From positions 1 to 32,500 of the forward strand of contig CAJUMX010000023.1 of the NCBI GenBank assembly GCA_910587705.1: a DNA stretch of 32,500 bases. The letters run 5' to 3'. The position numbers and the translations under genes are program-made. Below are positions 24,380-31,783 of the stretch, in pieces. Below the pieces are notes generated by a model, which was not told the origin of the DNA, searched no databases, and worked only from the letters and a program-made list of their open reading frames with translations. The stretch is from an uncultured Oscillibacter sp. (lineage in GTDB: Bacteria > Bacillota > Clostridia > Oscillospirales > Oscillospiraceae). Numbering within the stretch: position 1 is the stretch's first letter; every line of letters begins with the position of its first letter.

Positions 24380-24405
24380 GCGGCCCCATCAACCCTACGC
24401 CGGGG

Positions 24406-24432
24406 AAATGCGTCTCACCGTGAGACGCATTT
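24406..24432. repeat. 27-bp palindrome, copy 9 (centre C)
   Basis: Consensus arms, extended by GGGG/CCCC to a 17-bp stem. It lies between Maff2 and the VirB6-like gene. Confidence 0.97.
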
Positions 24433-24457
24433 CCCCAAAATGAATAGAGGTGATTTT

Positions 24458-25297
24458 TTGAGTGACAACTGGATCGTCAGCAATCTGGAAAATGCCCTGG
24501 CAGACTGGAACGGGAAGCTGGGGGAGATATGGGCGCTGCTGACCCAATCCCCGGAGACGTTCAAGGGCGGCACCATTTGGAGCTTGATCCTCAGCGTCCA
24601 CAATGCCCTGGTAGGCATCGGTTACGGCCTTTTGGTGCTGTTTTTCGCTATGGCTATTTTCCAGAGCGCCGCCAGCTTCCGGGACTTCCAGAGGCCGGAA
24701 TATGTGCTGCGCCACCTGATCCGCTTTATCCTGGCCAAAACCGCCGTGGGCCGGTGTATGGAGATTATGACCGCGATTTTCAATATCTGCGGCGGCATCA
24801 CCCAAACCGTGATGAGCGGGCTGGGCGGCTCCATTACCACGGCGGCGACCTTGCCCACCGAGATCGTGACCGCCATTGAGGGCGTGGGCCTGTTGGAGAG
24901 CATCCCCCTGTGGCTGGTGTCCCTGCTGGGCACCCTCTTTATAACCGTCATGTCCTTTATCCTTTTGCTTACGGTGTACGGGCGCTTTTTCCGGCTGTAT
25001 ATGTTTACCGCGCTGGCCCCCTTGCCCCTGGCGTCCTTTGCCGGTCAAACCACGTCATCCAGCGGCAGGGCGTTTATTAAAAGCTACATCGGCGTGTGCA
25101 TGGAGGGCGCGGTGATCGTGCTGGCCTGTCTCATTTACTCGGCGTTCCTGTCCAGCAGCGCCCCCGCCGTGGACAGCAGCTTACCCGCCGTCACGATGGC
25201 GTGGCAGTACATCGGACAGCTCATTTTCAATATGCTTATCCTGACCGGCCTTGTCCGGGGGGCCAGCCGGATCGTAAAGGAGATGTTCGGTTTATAG
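24458..25297 (+). CDS. VirB6/TrbL-like channel protein
   Basis: This is a 279-residue polytopic inner-membrane protein in the VirB6/TrbL position (CD1112-like group of Clostridial ICEs). At least six hydrophobic segments are visible, for example GIGYGLLVLFFAMAIFQ, LWLVSLLGTLFITVMSFILL and GAVIVLACLIYSAFLSS, with a cytoplasmic loop between. TTG 24458 is preferred because AGAGGTGAT (24446-24454) is perfectly spaced for it; an in-frame ATG at 24440 lies before that ribosome site. The stop overlaps the candidate start region of the MT-A70 gene. Confidence 0.87.
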   Translation: MSDNWIVSNLENALADWNGKLGEIWALLTQSPETFKGGTIWSLILSVHNALVGIGYGLLVLFFAMAIFQSAASFRDFQRPEYVLRHLIRFILAKTAVGRCMEIMTAIFNICGGITQTVMSGLGGSITTAATLPTEIVTAIEGVGLLESIPLWLVSLLGTLFITVMSFILLLTVYGRFFRLYMFTALAPLPLASFAGQTTSSSGRAFIKSYIGVCMEGAVIVLACLIYSAFLSSSAPAVDSSLPAVTMAWQYIGQLIFNMLILTGLVRGASRIVKEMFGL

Positions 25298-25308
25298 GAA
25301 AATACAGC

Positions 25309-25839
25309 GTGATTTACGCCGACCCGCCCTGGCGCTATCAGACGTGGAAAGGGCAGGGCGTGGCCGAGCGCCACTACCCCACCATGCCCCTGGAGGACAT
25401 TAAGGCCCTGCCCGTGGGGGGACTGGCCGGGAAAGACTGCGTATTGTTCCTGTGGGCCACCTTCCCCATGCTGCAGGAGGCGCTGGATGTGATCCGGGCC
25501 TGGGGCTTTACCTTTAAGACCGTCGCTTTCACATGGATCAAGCTGGCGCCCAAAGCGGACACCATTTATTGGGGCATGGGCTACTGGACGCGCTCCAACG
25601 CCGAGATCTGTCTGCTGGCCACCAGGGGCCAACCCCGGCGGCAGGCGAAGAACGTTCATCAGGTTATCATTTCCCATGTGGAGGAACACAGCAAAAAGCC
25701 GGATGAGGCGCGGCGGCGCATTGTGGCCCTCATGGGCGACGTTCCCCGTGTAGAGCTGTTTGCCCGCCACCCCGCCCCCGGCTGGGACGTGTGGGGGAAT
25801 GAAGTCCCCAGCAATATCCAATGGCATGATACCACATAG
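25309..25839 (+). CDS. MT-A70-family adenine methyltransferase
   Basis: This is a SAM-dependent N6-adenine methyltransferase of the MT-A70 family. The catalytic DPPW lies in VIYADPPWRYQTW at the very N-terminus. VLFLWATFPMLQEAL, FTWIKLAP, GYWTRSNAEICLLATRG and KPDEARRRI follow, all typical of phage and ICE members. It has 176 residues from GTG 25309 (AGGAA at 25296-25300). An in-frame ATA at 25294 overlaps the VirB6 stop and would add GKYS, which fits family N-termini. It is embedded between transfer genes, so it is expressed with them and may protect the element's DNA. Confidence 0.87.
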   Translation: MIYADPPWRYQTWKGQGVAERHYPTMPLEDIKALPVGGLAGKDCVLFLWATFPMLQEALDVIRAWGFTFKTVAFTWIKLAPKADTIYWGMGYWTRSNAEICLLATRGQPRRQAKNVHQVIISHVEEHSKKPDEARRRIVALMGDVPRVELFARHPAPGWDVWGNEVPSNIQWHDTT

Positions 25840-25892
25840 GGGACGGCGGCTTACCCGCTGTTCCTTTACTTTATCCGCGAAAGGAGAATCGC

Positions 25893-26237
25893 ATGGAAAT
25901 TAAAATCCCCAAAGAAGTGCGCCAGCACAAGGAAACCATCTTTTTCGGCCTGTCGGCCCGGCAGTTTTTCTGCGCCGCCGTCGCTGTGGGGCTGGCCGTG
26001 GGCGTGTACCTGGGCCTCGGCCCCATGATCGGCAAGGAGACGGCAAGCTGGCTGTGCATCCTCGCCGCCGCCCCTATCGCCCTGGCGGGCTTTTTCAACT
26101 ACAACGGCATGACGCTGGAGCAGTTTGCCTGGGCTTTTCTCAAGTCCGAAATCCTCTGCGCCGGAGAGCGCCGTTTTATATCCAGAAACTTTCACTATGA
26201 GCTGCTGAAGCGGAAAGGGGGGCAGGACTTTGATTAA
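25893..26237 (+). CDS. PrgI-family membrane protein
   Basis: This is a 114-residue PrgI-like (VirB3-position) protein with two membrane helices, about residues 28-50 and 55-73. The N-terminus MEIKIPKEVRQHKETIFFGL and the later ISRNFHYELLKRK tail are typical. ATG 25893 follows GCGAAAGGAG. The stop overlaps the VirB4 start by eight bases, so the two are coupled, as in related ICEs where PrgI and VirB4 are always adjacent. Confidence 0.88.
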   Translation: MEIKIPKEVRQHKETIFFGLSARQFFCAAVAVGLAVGVYLGLGPMIGKETASWLCILAAAPIALAGFFNYNGMTLEQFAWAFLKSEILCAGERRFISRNFHYELLKRKGGQDFD

Positions 26238-28557
26238 ATCCCTTGTTTCCGCCAACAAGAGCGAACGGGAGAAATTCACCGTCCCCCGCAGCGTCCAGGA
26301 GACGATCCCCGTCAAGTGCGTGTACCCGGACGGCATCTGGCTGGTGGGGAACCGGCACAGCAAGAGCTGGCGGCTCACCGATGTGAACTACGCCGCTGCC
26401 TCCGACGAGGAACGGCGGGGCATCTTCCTGGCCTACGGCGGCGTCCTCAACTCCCTGCCCACCGACGCCGCCACCAAGATCACCATCATCAACCGCCGCC
26501 TGAACCCCGTGGACTTTGAGCGCAGTATTTTGATGGAGGAACGCTGGGACGGGCTGGACGAGTACCGGCAGGAGGCCAACGCCATTTTGAAGCGCCGCGC
26601 CGCCGAGAGCAACAATCTTGTGCAGGAGAAGTATATCACCCTGTCCATCCCCCAGCGGAAGATCGAGGAAACCCGTTCCTATTTCCGGCGGGTGGACGGC
26701 AACCTGACCAAAAGCCTGGGGCGGCTGGACAGCACGGCGCGGGAGGTTGCCAACCATGACCGGCTCCGCATCCTCCATGACTTTTTCCGGCCCGGTGAGG
26801 AACAGTATTTCACCTTCGACCAAACTGCGGCCATCCGGCACGGGGTAGACTTCAAAGACCTGGTTTGCCCGGACGGTATTTCCTTTAAGGCCGGACATTT
26901 TGAGATGGGCGGCAAGTACGGGCGCGTCCTCTTTCTCAAGGAGTACGCCAGTTACATCGAGGACGATATGATCTCCGACCTGTCCGACTTTGACCGCAGC
27001 CTCATGCTGTCCATCGACATACTGCCCATTCCCACCGATGAGGCGGTCAAGGAAATCCAAAGCCGGATTTTAGGCATCGAGAGCGACATCACCCGCTGGC
27101 AGCAGCGGCAGAACGACAAGAACAATTTTACTGCCGCCATCCCCTACGAGCTGGAGCAGCTTCGCGCCGAGACAAAGGAATTTCTGTCCGACCTCACCGA
27201 GCGCGACCAGCGCATGATCTTTGCCGTGGTGACGCTGGTGCATATCGCGGACACGCTGGAGCAGTTGGACGCGGACACGGAAACCCTGCTGTCCATTGGC
27301 CGGGAACACCTCTGCCAGTTTTCCGTTTTGCGCTACCAGCAGGAGGACGGGCTGAACACCGTCCTGCCCTACGGCCTCCGGCGCGTCAAGGCCCTGCGGA
27401 CGCTGACCACCGAGAGCGCCGCCGTCCTCATGCCCTACCGGGTGCAGGAGATACAAGACCCCGGCGGGCTGTCCTACGGCATCAACGCCATTTCCCGCAA
27501 CCTTTTGATCTGTGACCGCAAGCGGCTCATTTCCCCCCACGGCTTTTATTTGGGCGTCTCCGGCTCCGGCAAGAGCATGGGCATGAAAGATGCCATTACC
27601 GAGGTTGTGCTGGGCACCGGCGACGATGTAATTATCATTGACGCCGAGCGCGAGTACGGCCCGCTGGCCAAGGCCCTGGGCGGCGAGATCATCGAAATCT
27701 CCCCCCACAGCCAGCACCATATTTCCCCCCTTGACCTCGCCAGCGGCTACGCCGACGACGAAAACCCCGTTGCCATGAAGTCCGAGATCATCACCAGTAT
27801 TTTGGAGCAGCAGATGGGCGCGGGGCGCATGAGCGCCAGCCACAAATCCATCATTGACCGCTGTACCACCAATATCTATCAGAACTATTTCCACGGAAAG
27901 GGCAAAGTGCGTATGCCCCTGCTCACCGACTGGCGGGAGGAAGTGCTGAAGCAGGCCGACCCGGAGGCGCGGGAGATCGCCCTCGCCGCCGAGCTTATCA
28001 CCGAGGGCAGCTTGAACGTGTTCGCCCACCCCACCAACGTCAATATGGACAACCGGCTGGTTGTCCTTGACCTCTATGAGATGGGGGAGCAGCTCCGGCC
28101 CACCGCCCTGGTGGTGACGCTGGAGGCCATCCAGAACCGGGTGATGGAGAACCGCAAGCGGGGCAAGTTTACATGGGTATTCATCGACGAGTGCTACCTG
28201 TATTTTAAGTACCACTATTCCGGCGAATTTCTCTACCGGGCATGGAAACGCTTTCGGAAGTACGCCGGGATCATGACGGCGGCGACGCAGAACGTGGAGG
28301 AATGTCTGAAGTCCGAGACGGCACGGCTCATGCTGGCCAACAGCGAATTTCTGCTGCTGTTCAACCAGTCCGCCACAGACCGGGCGGAGCTGTCCAAGCT
28401 CCTGCACATTTCCGATACGCAGATGGGCTACATCACCAACGCCGACCCCGGCCACGGCCTGTTACGGTTTGGCGGGGCGCTGGTGCCCTTTGCCAACACC
28501 ATACCCAGGGACTCCGGCCTCTACCGGCTCATGTCCACCACACCGGGCGAAAGCTGA
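26230..28557 (+). CDS. VirB4-like conjugation ATPase
   Basis: This is a 775-residue ATPase that would power assembly of the mating channel and substrate transfer at the inner membrane face. The N-terminal half is the less conserved VirB4 domain. The C-terminal half holds Walker A GVSGSGKS (442-449) and Walker B WVFIDE (D653-E654), followed by AATQNVEECL and LLLFNQSATDRAEL, as in CagE/TrbE/VirB4. TTG 26230 is used, with AAAGGGGGG upstream, overlapping the PrgI stop. Confidence 0.94.
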   Translation: MIKSLVSANKSEREKFTVPRSVQETIPVKCVYPDGIWLVGNRHSKSWRLTDVNYAAASDEERRGIFLAYGGVLNSLPTDAATKITIINRRLNPVDFERSILMEERWDGLDEYRQEANAILKRRAAESNNLVQEKYITLSIPQRKIEETRSYFRRVDGNLTKSLGRLDSTAREVANHDRLRILHDFFRPGEEQYFTFDQTAAIRHGVDFKDLVCPDGISFKAGHFEMGGKYGRVLFLKEYASYIEDDMISDLSDFDRSLMLSIDILPIPTDEAVKEIQSRILGIESDITRWQQRQNDKNNFTAAIPYELEQLRAETKEFLSDLTERDQRMIFAVVTLVHIADTLEQLDADTETLLSIGREHLCQFSVLRYQQEDGLNTVLPYGLRRVKALRTLTTESAAVLMPYRVQEIQDPGGLSYGINAISRNLLICDRKRLISPHGFYLGVSGSGKSMGMKDAITEVVLGTGDDVIIIDAEREYGPLAKALGGEIIEISPHSQHHISPLDLASGYADDENPVAMKSEIITSILEQQMGAGRMSASHKSIIDRCTTNIYQNYFHGKGKVRMPLLTDWREEVLKQADPEAREIALAAELITEGSLNVFAHPTNVNMDNRLVVLDLYEMGEQLRPTALVVTLEAIQNRVMENRKRGKFTWVFIDECYLYFKYHYSGEFLYRAWKRFRKYAGIMTAATQNVEECLKSETARLMLANSEFLLLFNQSATDRAELSKLLHISDTQMGYITNADPGHGLLRFGGALVPFANTIPRDSGLYRLMSTTPGES

Positions 28558-28569
28558 CCGACTGCCGGG

Positions 28570-28596
28570 AAATGCGTCTCACCGTGAGACGTATTT
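28570..28596. repeat. 27-bp palindrome, copy 10 (G-U variant)
   Basis: The right arm has GTGAGACGTATTT, with C to T leaving a G-U pair in forward RNA. Flanking GCCGGG/CCCGGC extends the stem to 19 pairs, the longest copy. It lies 12 bases after the VirB4 stop. Confidence 0.95.
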
Positions 28597-28647
28597 CCCG
28601 GCTTATCCATCATCATCCCTATTTCATTTTGACAGGAGGCGAACAAT

Positions 28648-30825
28648 TTGCCCGAAGTACGGGAGCGAAAAAGCAGCGATAAAATCAAGGGGAAAGACGG
28701 CAAGAGCGGCAGGCCGCTAAAAAATGACGTGCGCCGCCAGATGACGGCTAAATATGTAAAAGAGCTGACCCAGCGGCAGCGGAACCGGGACGCTGGCGGC
28801 AGTACGGCCCAGGCCCCAGAAGTGCAGGCTGTGGAACAGGTGGAGGAAATGACCTACACCACCGCCGACAGCCTCCGGGAGCGCACCGCCACAGCCGTTT
28901 CAAAATCCATTTCCCGCCACAAGCGGAAACAGCAGAAGAAAAAGGGCCACAGAGAGCAGCCCCCCGGCGAAACACCCCCCACAGGCACAGAGGCCCCGCC
29001 GCCCCCGGCAGGGGAGCATCCACGGGAGAGGCCCGCCGACGATATGCGGACGCGACCCCCAAAGGACAGCCATCACCCCGCCCCCATGCGGGAGCGCCGG
29101 CCTGATACCGTCCGGGAGCGGCCAGCGGCCTCCCGCCCCGGCCCGGATCGTGCCCCGGCAGCGCCGACCCCGAAAGAGCGGATGCGGCAGACCGCCATTA
29201 AGGAAAAACGGAACCGGCCCACGGGCATCCGGCAGAAACCCGCCGATCCCCCAGGGCGGCGGCAGGCCCTCGCGCCGGTACGGGAACCGGCAGCGGCCCA
29301 GCCCAAGCCCCAGGAGCGCATGAGGCAAAAGGCCAAGGCAGAGGCGCAGACCCGGCGGGCACAGGCGGGGCGCGTTCCCACCCCATCCCGCCCGGAACAC
29401 CAGCCAGCCCCCAGGCAGATCGCGGGGAGTACCCCTGCCTCTCCCGGCAATCAATCTATCAATCCAATCAAAGAGCGCCCCCAGCGCTCTTTTGCGCCGA
29501 AAGAGAAGCCCGCTGGCGGCGCTTTTATCCCCAAGACCCGGCAGACTGCTGCGGCGTCCAAGTCCACCGCAAAGGCGGCATCGGCGGCGGCGAAGAAGAA
29601 AACGGCGGCGCGGCCTTTAGAGCTGGCAAAGCGGCGCGTCCAGCGCAACGCCCAGCGCAAGCTGCTCCGGCAGTCCACGGCCAAGGCAAAGACCGCGCTG
29701 GATCTGTCCCGGAAAGCCGCTGTTATGACGGCCAAGGCCATATCCTCTCTAATTAGCGCCATCGCCGGACTTTTGGGCGGCGCGTTCCTGATCCCTATTA
29801 TCTGCCTGATTGTTTTAGTTGCGGCGATTGTCGCCTCCCCATTCGGCATCCTCTTTGCCAATGAACCGACGCCGGGGGCCATGCCCCTCAATGTAGCCGT
29901 GGGGCAGCTCAACATGGAGCTGGCCAACACGCTGGAGACGATGCAGACCGGCGACTATGACAGCATCGACATCCAGGGCCAAGGCCCGGACTGGCGGGAG
30001 GTAATCGCCGTGTTTGCCGCGAGGACGGCGGGGGCCGACGACGGAACAGACGTTGCCGCCCTGACCCCTGACCGGATGGATCGGCTAAAGGCTGTCTTTT
30101 GGGATATGTGCGCCATCACCACGACAACAGAGGATATAGAGCATCCGGCTGTGGGAAGTACGGCGGCATGGACGGAAACGGTTTTGCACCTCACCATCAC
30201 CAGCAAAACCGCCGAGGATATGCGAACGCAGTATGCCTTTACCGAAGCCCAAAACAGCGCATTGACCGAGCTGTTGGCCGAGCTTTCCACAATGGAGCTG
30301 CTGCTCACCGACCTGTCCGCGTCCCAGGAGCAGGCCCGGAACGTGCTGCGGAACCTCCCCGCCGACCTTGCCCCGGAGCGCCGCGCCGCCGTGGAAAAGG
30401 CGTGTCAGCTTGTGGGAAAAGTGAATTATTTTTGGGGCGGGAAAAGCTATGTCATCGGCTGGGACTCCCGCTGGGGGACGATCCGAAAGGTTTTCTCCCC
30501 CGGCAATTCCACCACAGGCACCTACCGCCCGTTCGGGCTGGATTGTTCCGGTTTTGTGGATTGGACGCTGAGAAACGCGGGACTGCCCAGCGACGGCCAT
30601 TGGTACATCAACCGCAACCTGACGGCGGTATCACAGGCGGACGCCCTCCCCGGCGACCTCGCGCTGTACCCGGACGCCTCCCATGTCGGCATGGTGGTGG
30701 GCCGGAACGAGGCCGGGAAGCTGCTGGTGTGTCACTGTTCCAGCGGACAGAATAATGTTGTCATCACCGAATTTGCCGCCTCCGGCTTTACCGTTGTAGG
30801 CAGGCTGGCCTTTATGGGCAGTTGA
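28648..30825 (+). CDS. Membrane-anchored NlpC/P60 cell-wall hydrolase of the transfer apparatus
   Basis: This is a 725-residue protein of the CD1108 / VirB1-position type, which would open peptidoglycan for the mating channel. The first 350 residues are basic, Pro/Arg/Lys-rich and probably disordered and cytoplasmic. One membrane segment (about 365-404, ending in IICLIVLVAAIVASPFGILF) leads outside to a helical stalk. The C-terminal NlpC/P60 domain then begins (about 590-725) with catalytic Cys633 in LDCSGFVDW and His679 in ASHVGMVV. TTG 28648 follows ACAGGAGGCG. The ORF ends just before a decayed and an intact palindrome. Confidence 0.88.
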   Translation: MPEVRERKSSDKIKGKDGKSGRPLKNDVRRQMTAKYVKELTQRQRNRDAGGSTAQAPEVQAVEQVEEMTYTTADSLRERTATAVSKSISRHKRKQQKKKGHREQPPGETPPTGTEAPPPPAGEHPRERPADDMRTRPPKDSHHPAPMRERRPDTVRERPAASRPGPDRAPAAPTPKERMRQTAIKEKRNRPTGIRQKPADPPGRRQALAPVREPAAAQPKPQERMRQKAKAEAQTRRAQAGRVPTPSRPEHQPAPRQIAGSTPASPGNQSINPIKERPQRSFAPKEKPAGGAFIPKTRQTAAASKSTAKAASAAAKKKTAARPLELAKRRVQRNAQRKLLRQSTAKAKTALDLSRKAAVMTAKAISSLISAIAGLLGGAFLIPIICLIVLVAAIVASPFGILFANEPTPGAMPLNVAVGQLNMELANTLETMQTGDYDSIDIQGQGPDWREVIAVFAARTAGADDGTDVAALTPDRMDRLKAVFWDMCAITTTTEDIEHPAVGSTAAWTETVLHLTITSKTAEDMRTQYAFTEAQNSALTELLAELSTMELLLTDLSASQEQARNVLRNLPADLAPERRAAVEKACQLVGKVNYFWGGKSYVIGWDSRWGTIRKVFSPGNSTTGTYRPFGLDCSGFVDWTLRNAGLPSDGHWYINRNLTAVSQADALPGDLALYPDASHVGMVVGRNEAGKLLVCHCSSGQNNVVITEFAASGFTVVGRLAFMGS

Positions 30826-30827
30826 GC

Positions 30828-30852
30828 AAACGTCTCACGGCGCGGCGCGTTT
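30828..30852. repeat. Decayed palindrome relative
   Basis: The left half AAACGTCTCACGG resembles the 27-bp family. The right half CGCGGCGCGTTT has diverged and pairs only partly. It sits ten bases before intact copy 11. Confidence 0.5.
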
Positions 30853-30861
30853 CCTGTCGGG

Positions 30862-30888
30862 AAATGCGTCTCACCGTGAGACGTATTT
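30862..30888. repeat. 27-bp palindrome, copy 11 (G-U variant)
   Basis: The right arm has the same C to T change as copy 10 and is followed by TT. It lies between the convergent NlpC/P60 gene and the SWIM gene, where a bidirectional terminator would fit. Confidence 0.95.
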
Positions 30889-30901
30889 TTCTGCTGAATG
30901 G

Positions 30902-31339
30902 CTAACGGTAATACCTGCGGCCCCGTTCATCCAACTCGGCCAGGGCCTCAAAGAGCTGATCCTGCAATTCTTTTTTAGACAGGCTTTTCACGTAGGAGCG
31001 CAGCGCCTCATAGTGATCCTCCAGGCGCTGTTCTTCCTCCCGTTCGTATTCCTCCACGGCCTCTATGTAGTCCTCCGCTTCCTCCGGGAACACGGAGAAG
31101 AACAGGGCGACCATGTGCTTACAGATCACCCGCCGCCCGTCCGCGTGAGGGCAGTTACATTTGGACTGCCGGGGATGGGCGGTATTGATTTTCACCTGAT
31201 AGGGGGCGGAGCCGTTCCCGGCCACCTGCCCCGTGTACTCGTCCTCGCCTGTTTTGGACAGGGAAAGCACCTTTTTCTCTGTGTAGTATTCATAGCCCCG
31301 CCATGCGGACGCGCCGCTGGCCAACGTGCGGATGCTCAT
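30902..31339 (-). CDS. SWIM zinc-finger protein
   Basis: This is a 145-residue protein with a SWIM-type zinc motif, C61-x-C63 then C73-x-H75 (KCNCPHADGRRVICKHMVA). An acidic coiled-coil-like region (VEEYEREEEQRLEDHYEALR) and a basic tail follow. SWIM domains bind DNA or proteins. Here it may be a small regulator or accessory factor on the reverse strand. The ribosome site ATAAGGAGG precedes ATG 31339. It is downstream of the HTH gene on the same strand with 78 bases between. Confidence 0.8.
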   Translation of the reverse strand: MSIRTLASGASAWRGYEYYTEKKVLSLSKTGEDEYTGQVAGNGSAPYQVKINTAHPRQSKCNCPHADGRRVICKHMVALFFSVFPEEAEDYIEAVEEYEREEEQRLEDHYEALRSYVKSLSKKELQDQLFEALAELDERGRRYYR

Positions 31340-31358
31340 TTTACGTCCTCCTTATGGC

Positions 31359-31377
31359 TGGTACATCCATAGTACCA
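31359..31377. promoter_or_regulatory. Inverted repeat upstream of the SWIM gene
   Basis: TGGTAC (31359-31364) and GTACCA (31372-31377) surround ATCCATA, just upstream of the SWIM ribosome site. It is a possible operator or leader hairpin. Confidence 0.35.
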
Positions 31378-31408
31378 TAGGGCCGCGCCCGAAACAAGAA
31401 ATTTGAGG

Positions 31409-31435
31409 AAATGCGTCTCACGGTGAGACGCATTT
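31409..31435. repeat. 27-bp palindrome, copy 12 (centre G), supplying the HTH gene stop
   Basis: A consensus copy. Read on the reverse strand, it encodes the last residues K-C-V-S-P and the TGA (31418-31420) of the HTH gene. Confidence 0.96.
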
Positions 31436-31666
31436 ATCATCTTCAAGTTGTTCCGGGCGTGTGTACTCAATTAGCTCTCCTGCATCTACTTTCAAATACC
31501 AGCACAACTTACAAATGAGTCCGGCATCCATTCTTTGAAAGTCATTACGGCAATATCTGTTGAAATTGGCGCGAGGAATGTCCAAATCCTTACAGACCTG
31601 ATTTTTAGAAATACCGCGCGTTTTCAAAATACGCTCAATATTCAACGTCAAAGCCCCGTAATCCAT
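31418..31666 (-). CDS. Small HTH (XRE/Cro-type) regulator
   Basis: This is an 82-residue DNA-binding protein with a Cro/C1-type helix-turn-helix: LNIERILKTRGISKNQVCKD, then LDIPRANFNRYCR and a third helix LICKLCWYLKVDAGELIEYT. It is almost only the domain, as in ICE repressors. Divergent from the SLOG gene, it probably controls the shared AT-rich intergenic region with palindromes at 31694 and 31728. Its last five residues come from palindrome copy 12, which also provides the stop. On the reverse strand AAAGAGGGACTTGTT precedes ATG 31666. Confidence 0.82.
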   Translation of the reverse strand: MDYGALTLNIERILKTRGISKNQVCKDLDIPRANFNRYCRNDFQRMDAGLICKLCWYLKVDAGELIEYTRPEQLEDDKCVSP

Positions 31667-31693
31667 AACAAGTCCCTCTTTACTTGAATGGCT

Positions 31694-31737
31694 TTATTAT
31701 ATATAATAAGGGCACGTTTAATAACTCACTATATAGT
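31694..31737. promoter_or_regulatory. Divergent promoter/operator region of HTH and SLOG genes
   Basis: There are two AT-rich palindromes: TTATTATATATAATAA (31694-31709, perfect 16 bp) and ACTATATAGT (31728-31737). Direct repeats AAGTCCCT occur at 31668 and 31738. The TATAAT-like boxes within the first palindrome could serve both strands. This layout suggests autoregulation by the HTH protein. Confidence 0.55.
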
Positions 31738-31783
31738 AAGTCCCTTTATAGCTATCCCACGAAAGTTAGAGGAGGAATAAACT

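Noticed and set aside
25096..25308. Longer MT-A70 protein starting at ATG 25096
   Set aside because: This would overlap the VirB6-like gene for 200 bases; family proteins start just before the DPPW motif.
29451..29930. Reverse-strand ORF opposite the NlpC/P60 gene
   Set aside because: It is a shadow of the Lys/Ala-rich and membrane region of the forward gene; it has no ribosome site or domain.
2900..31435. Short peptides beginning MRLTVRRI or containing NASHxETH at many places
   Set aside because: These are readings of the 27-bp palindrome in two open frames, not genes; they lack ribosome sites and continue into unrelated sequence.
2900..31435. CRISPR array
   Set aside because: The repeats are palindromic and hundreds to thousands of bases apart with genes between; there are no regular spacers and no cas genes.
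2900..31435. Palindromes as ends of insertion sequences
   Set aside because: No transposase lies between any pair, copies occur singly, and I see no consistent target duplications.
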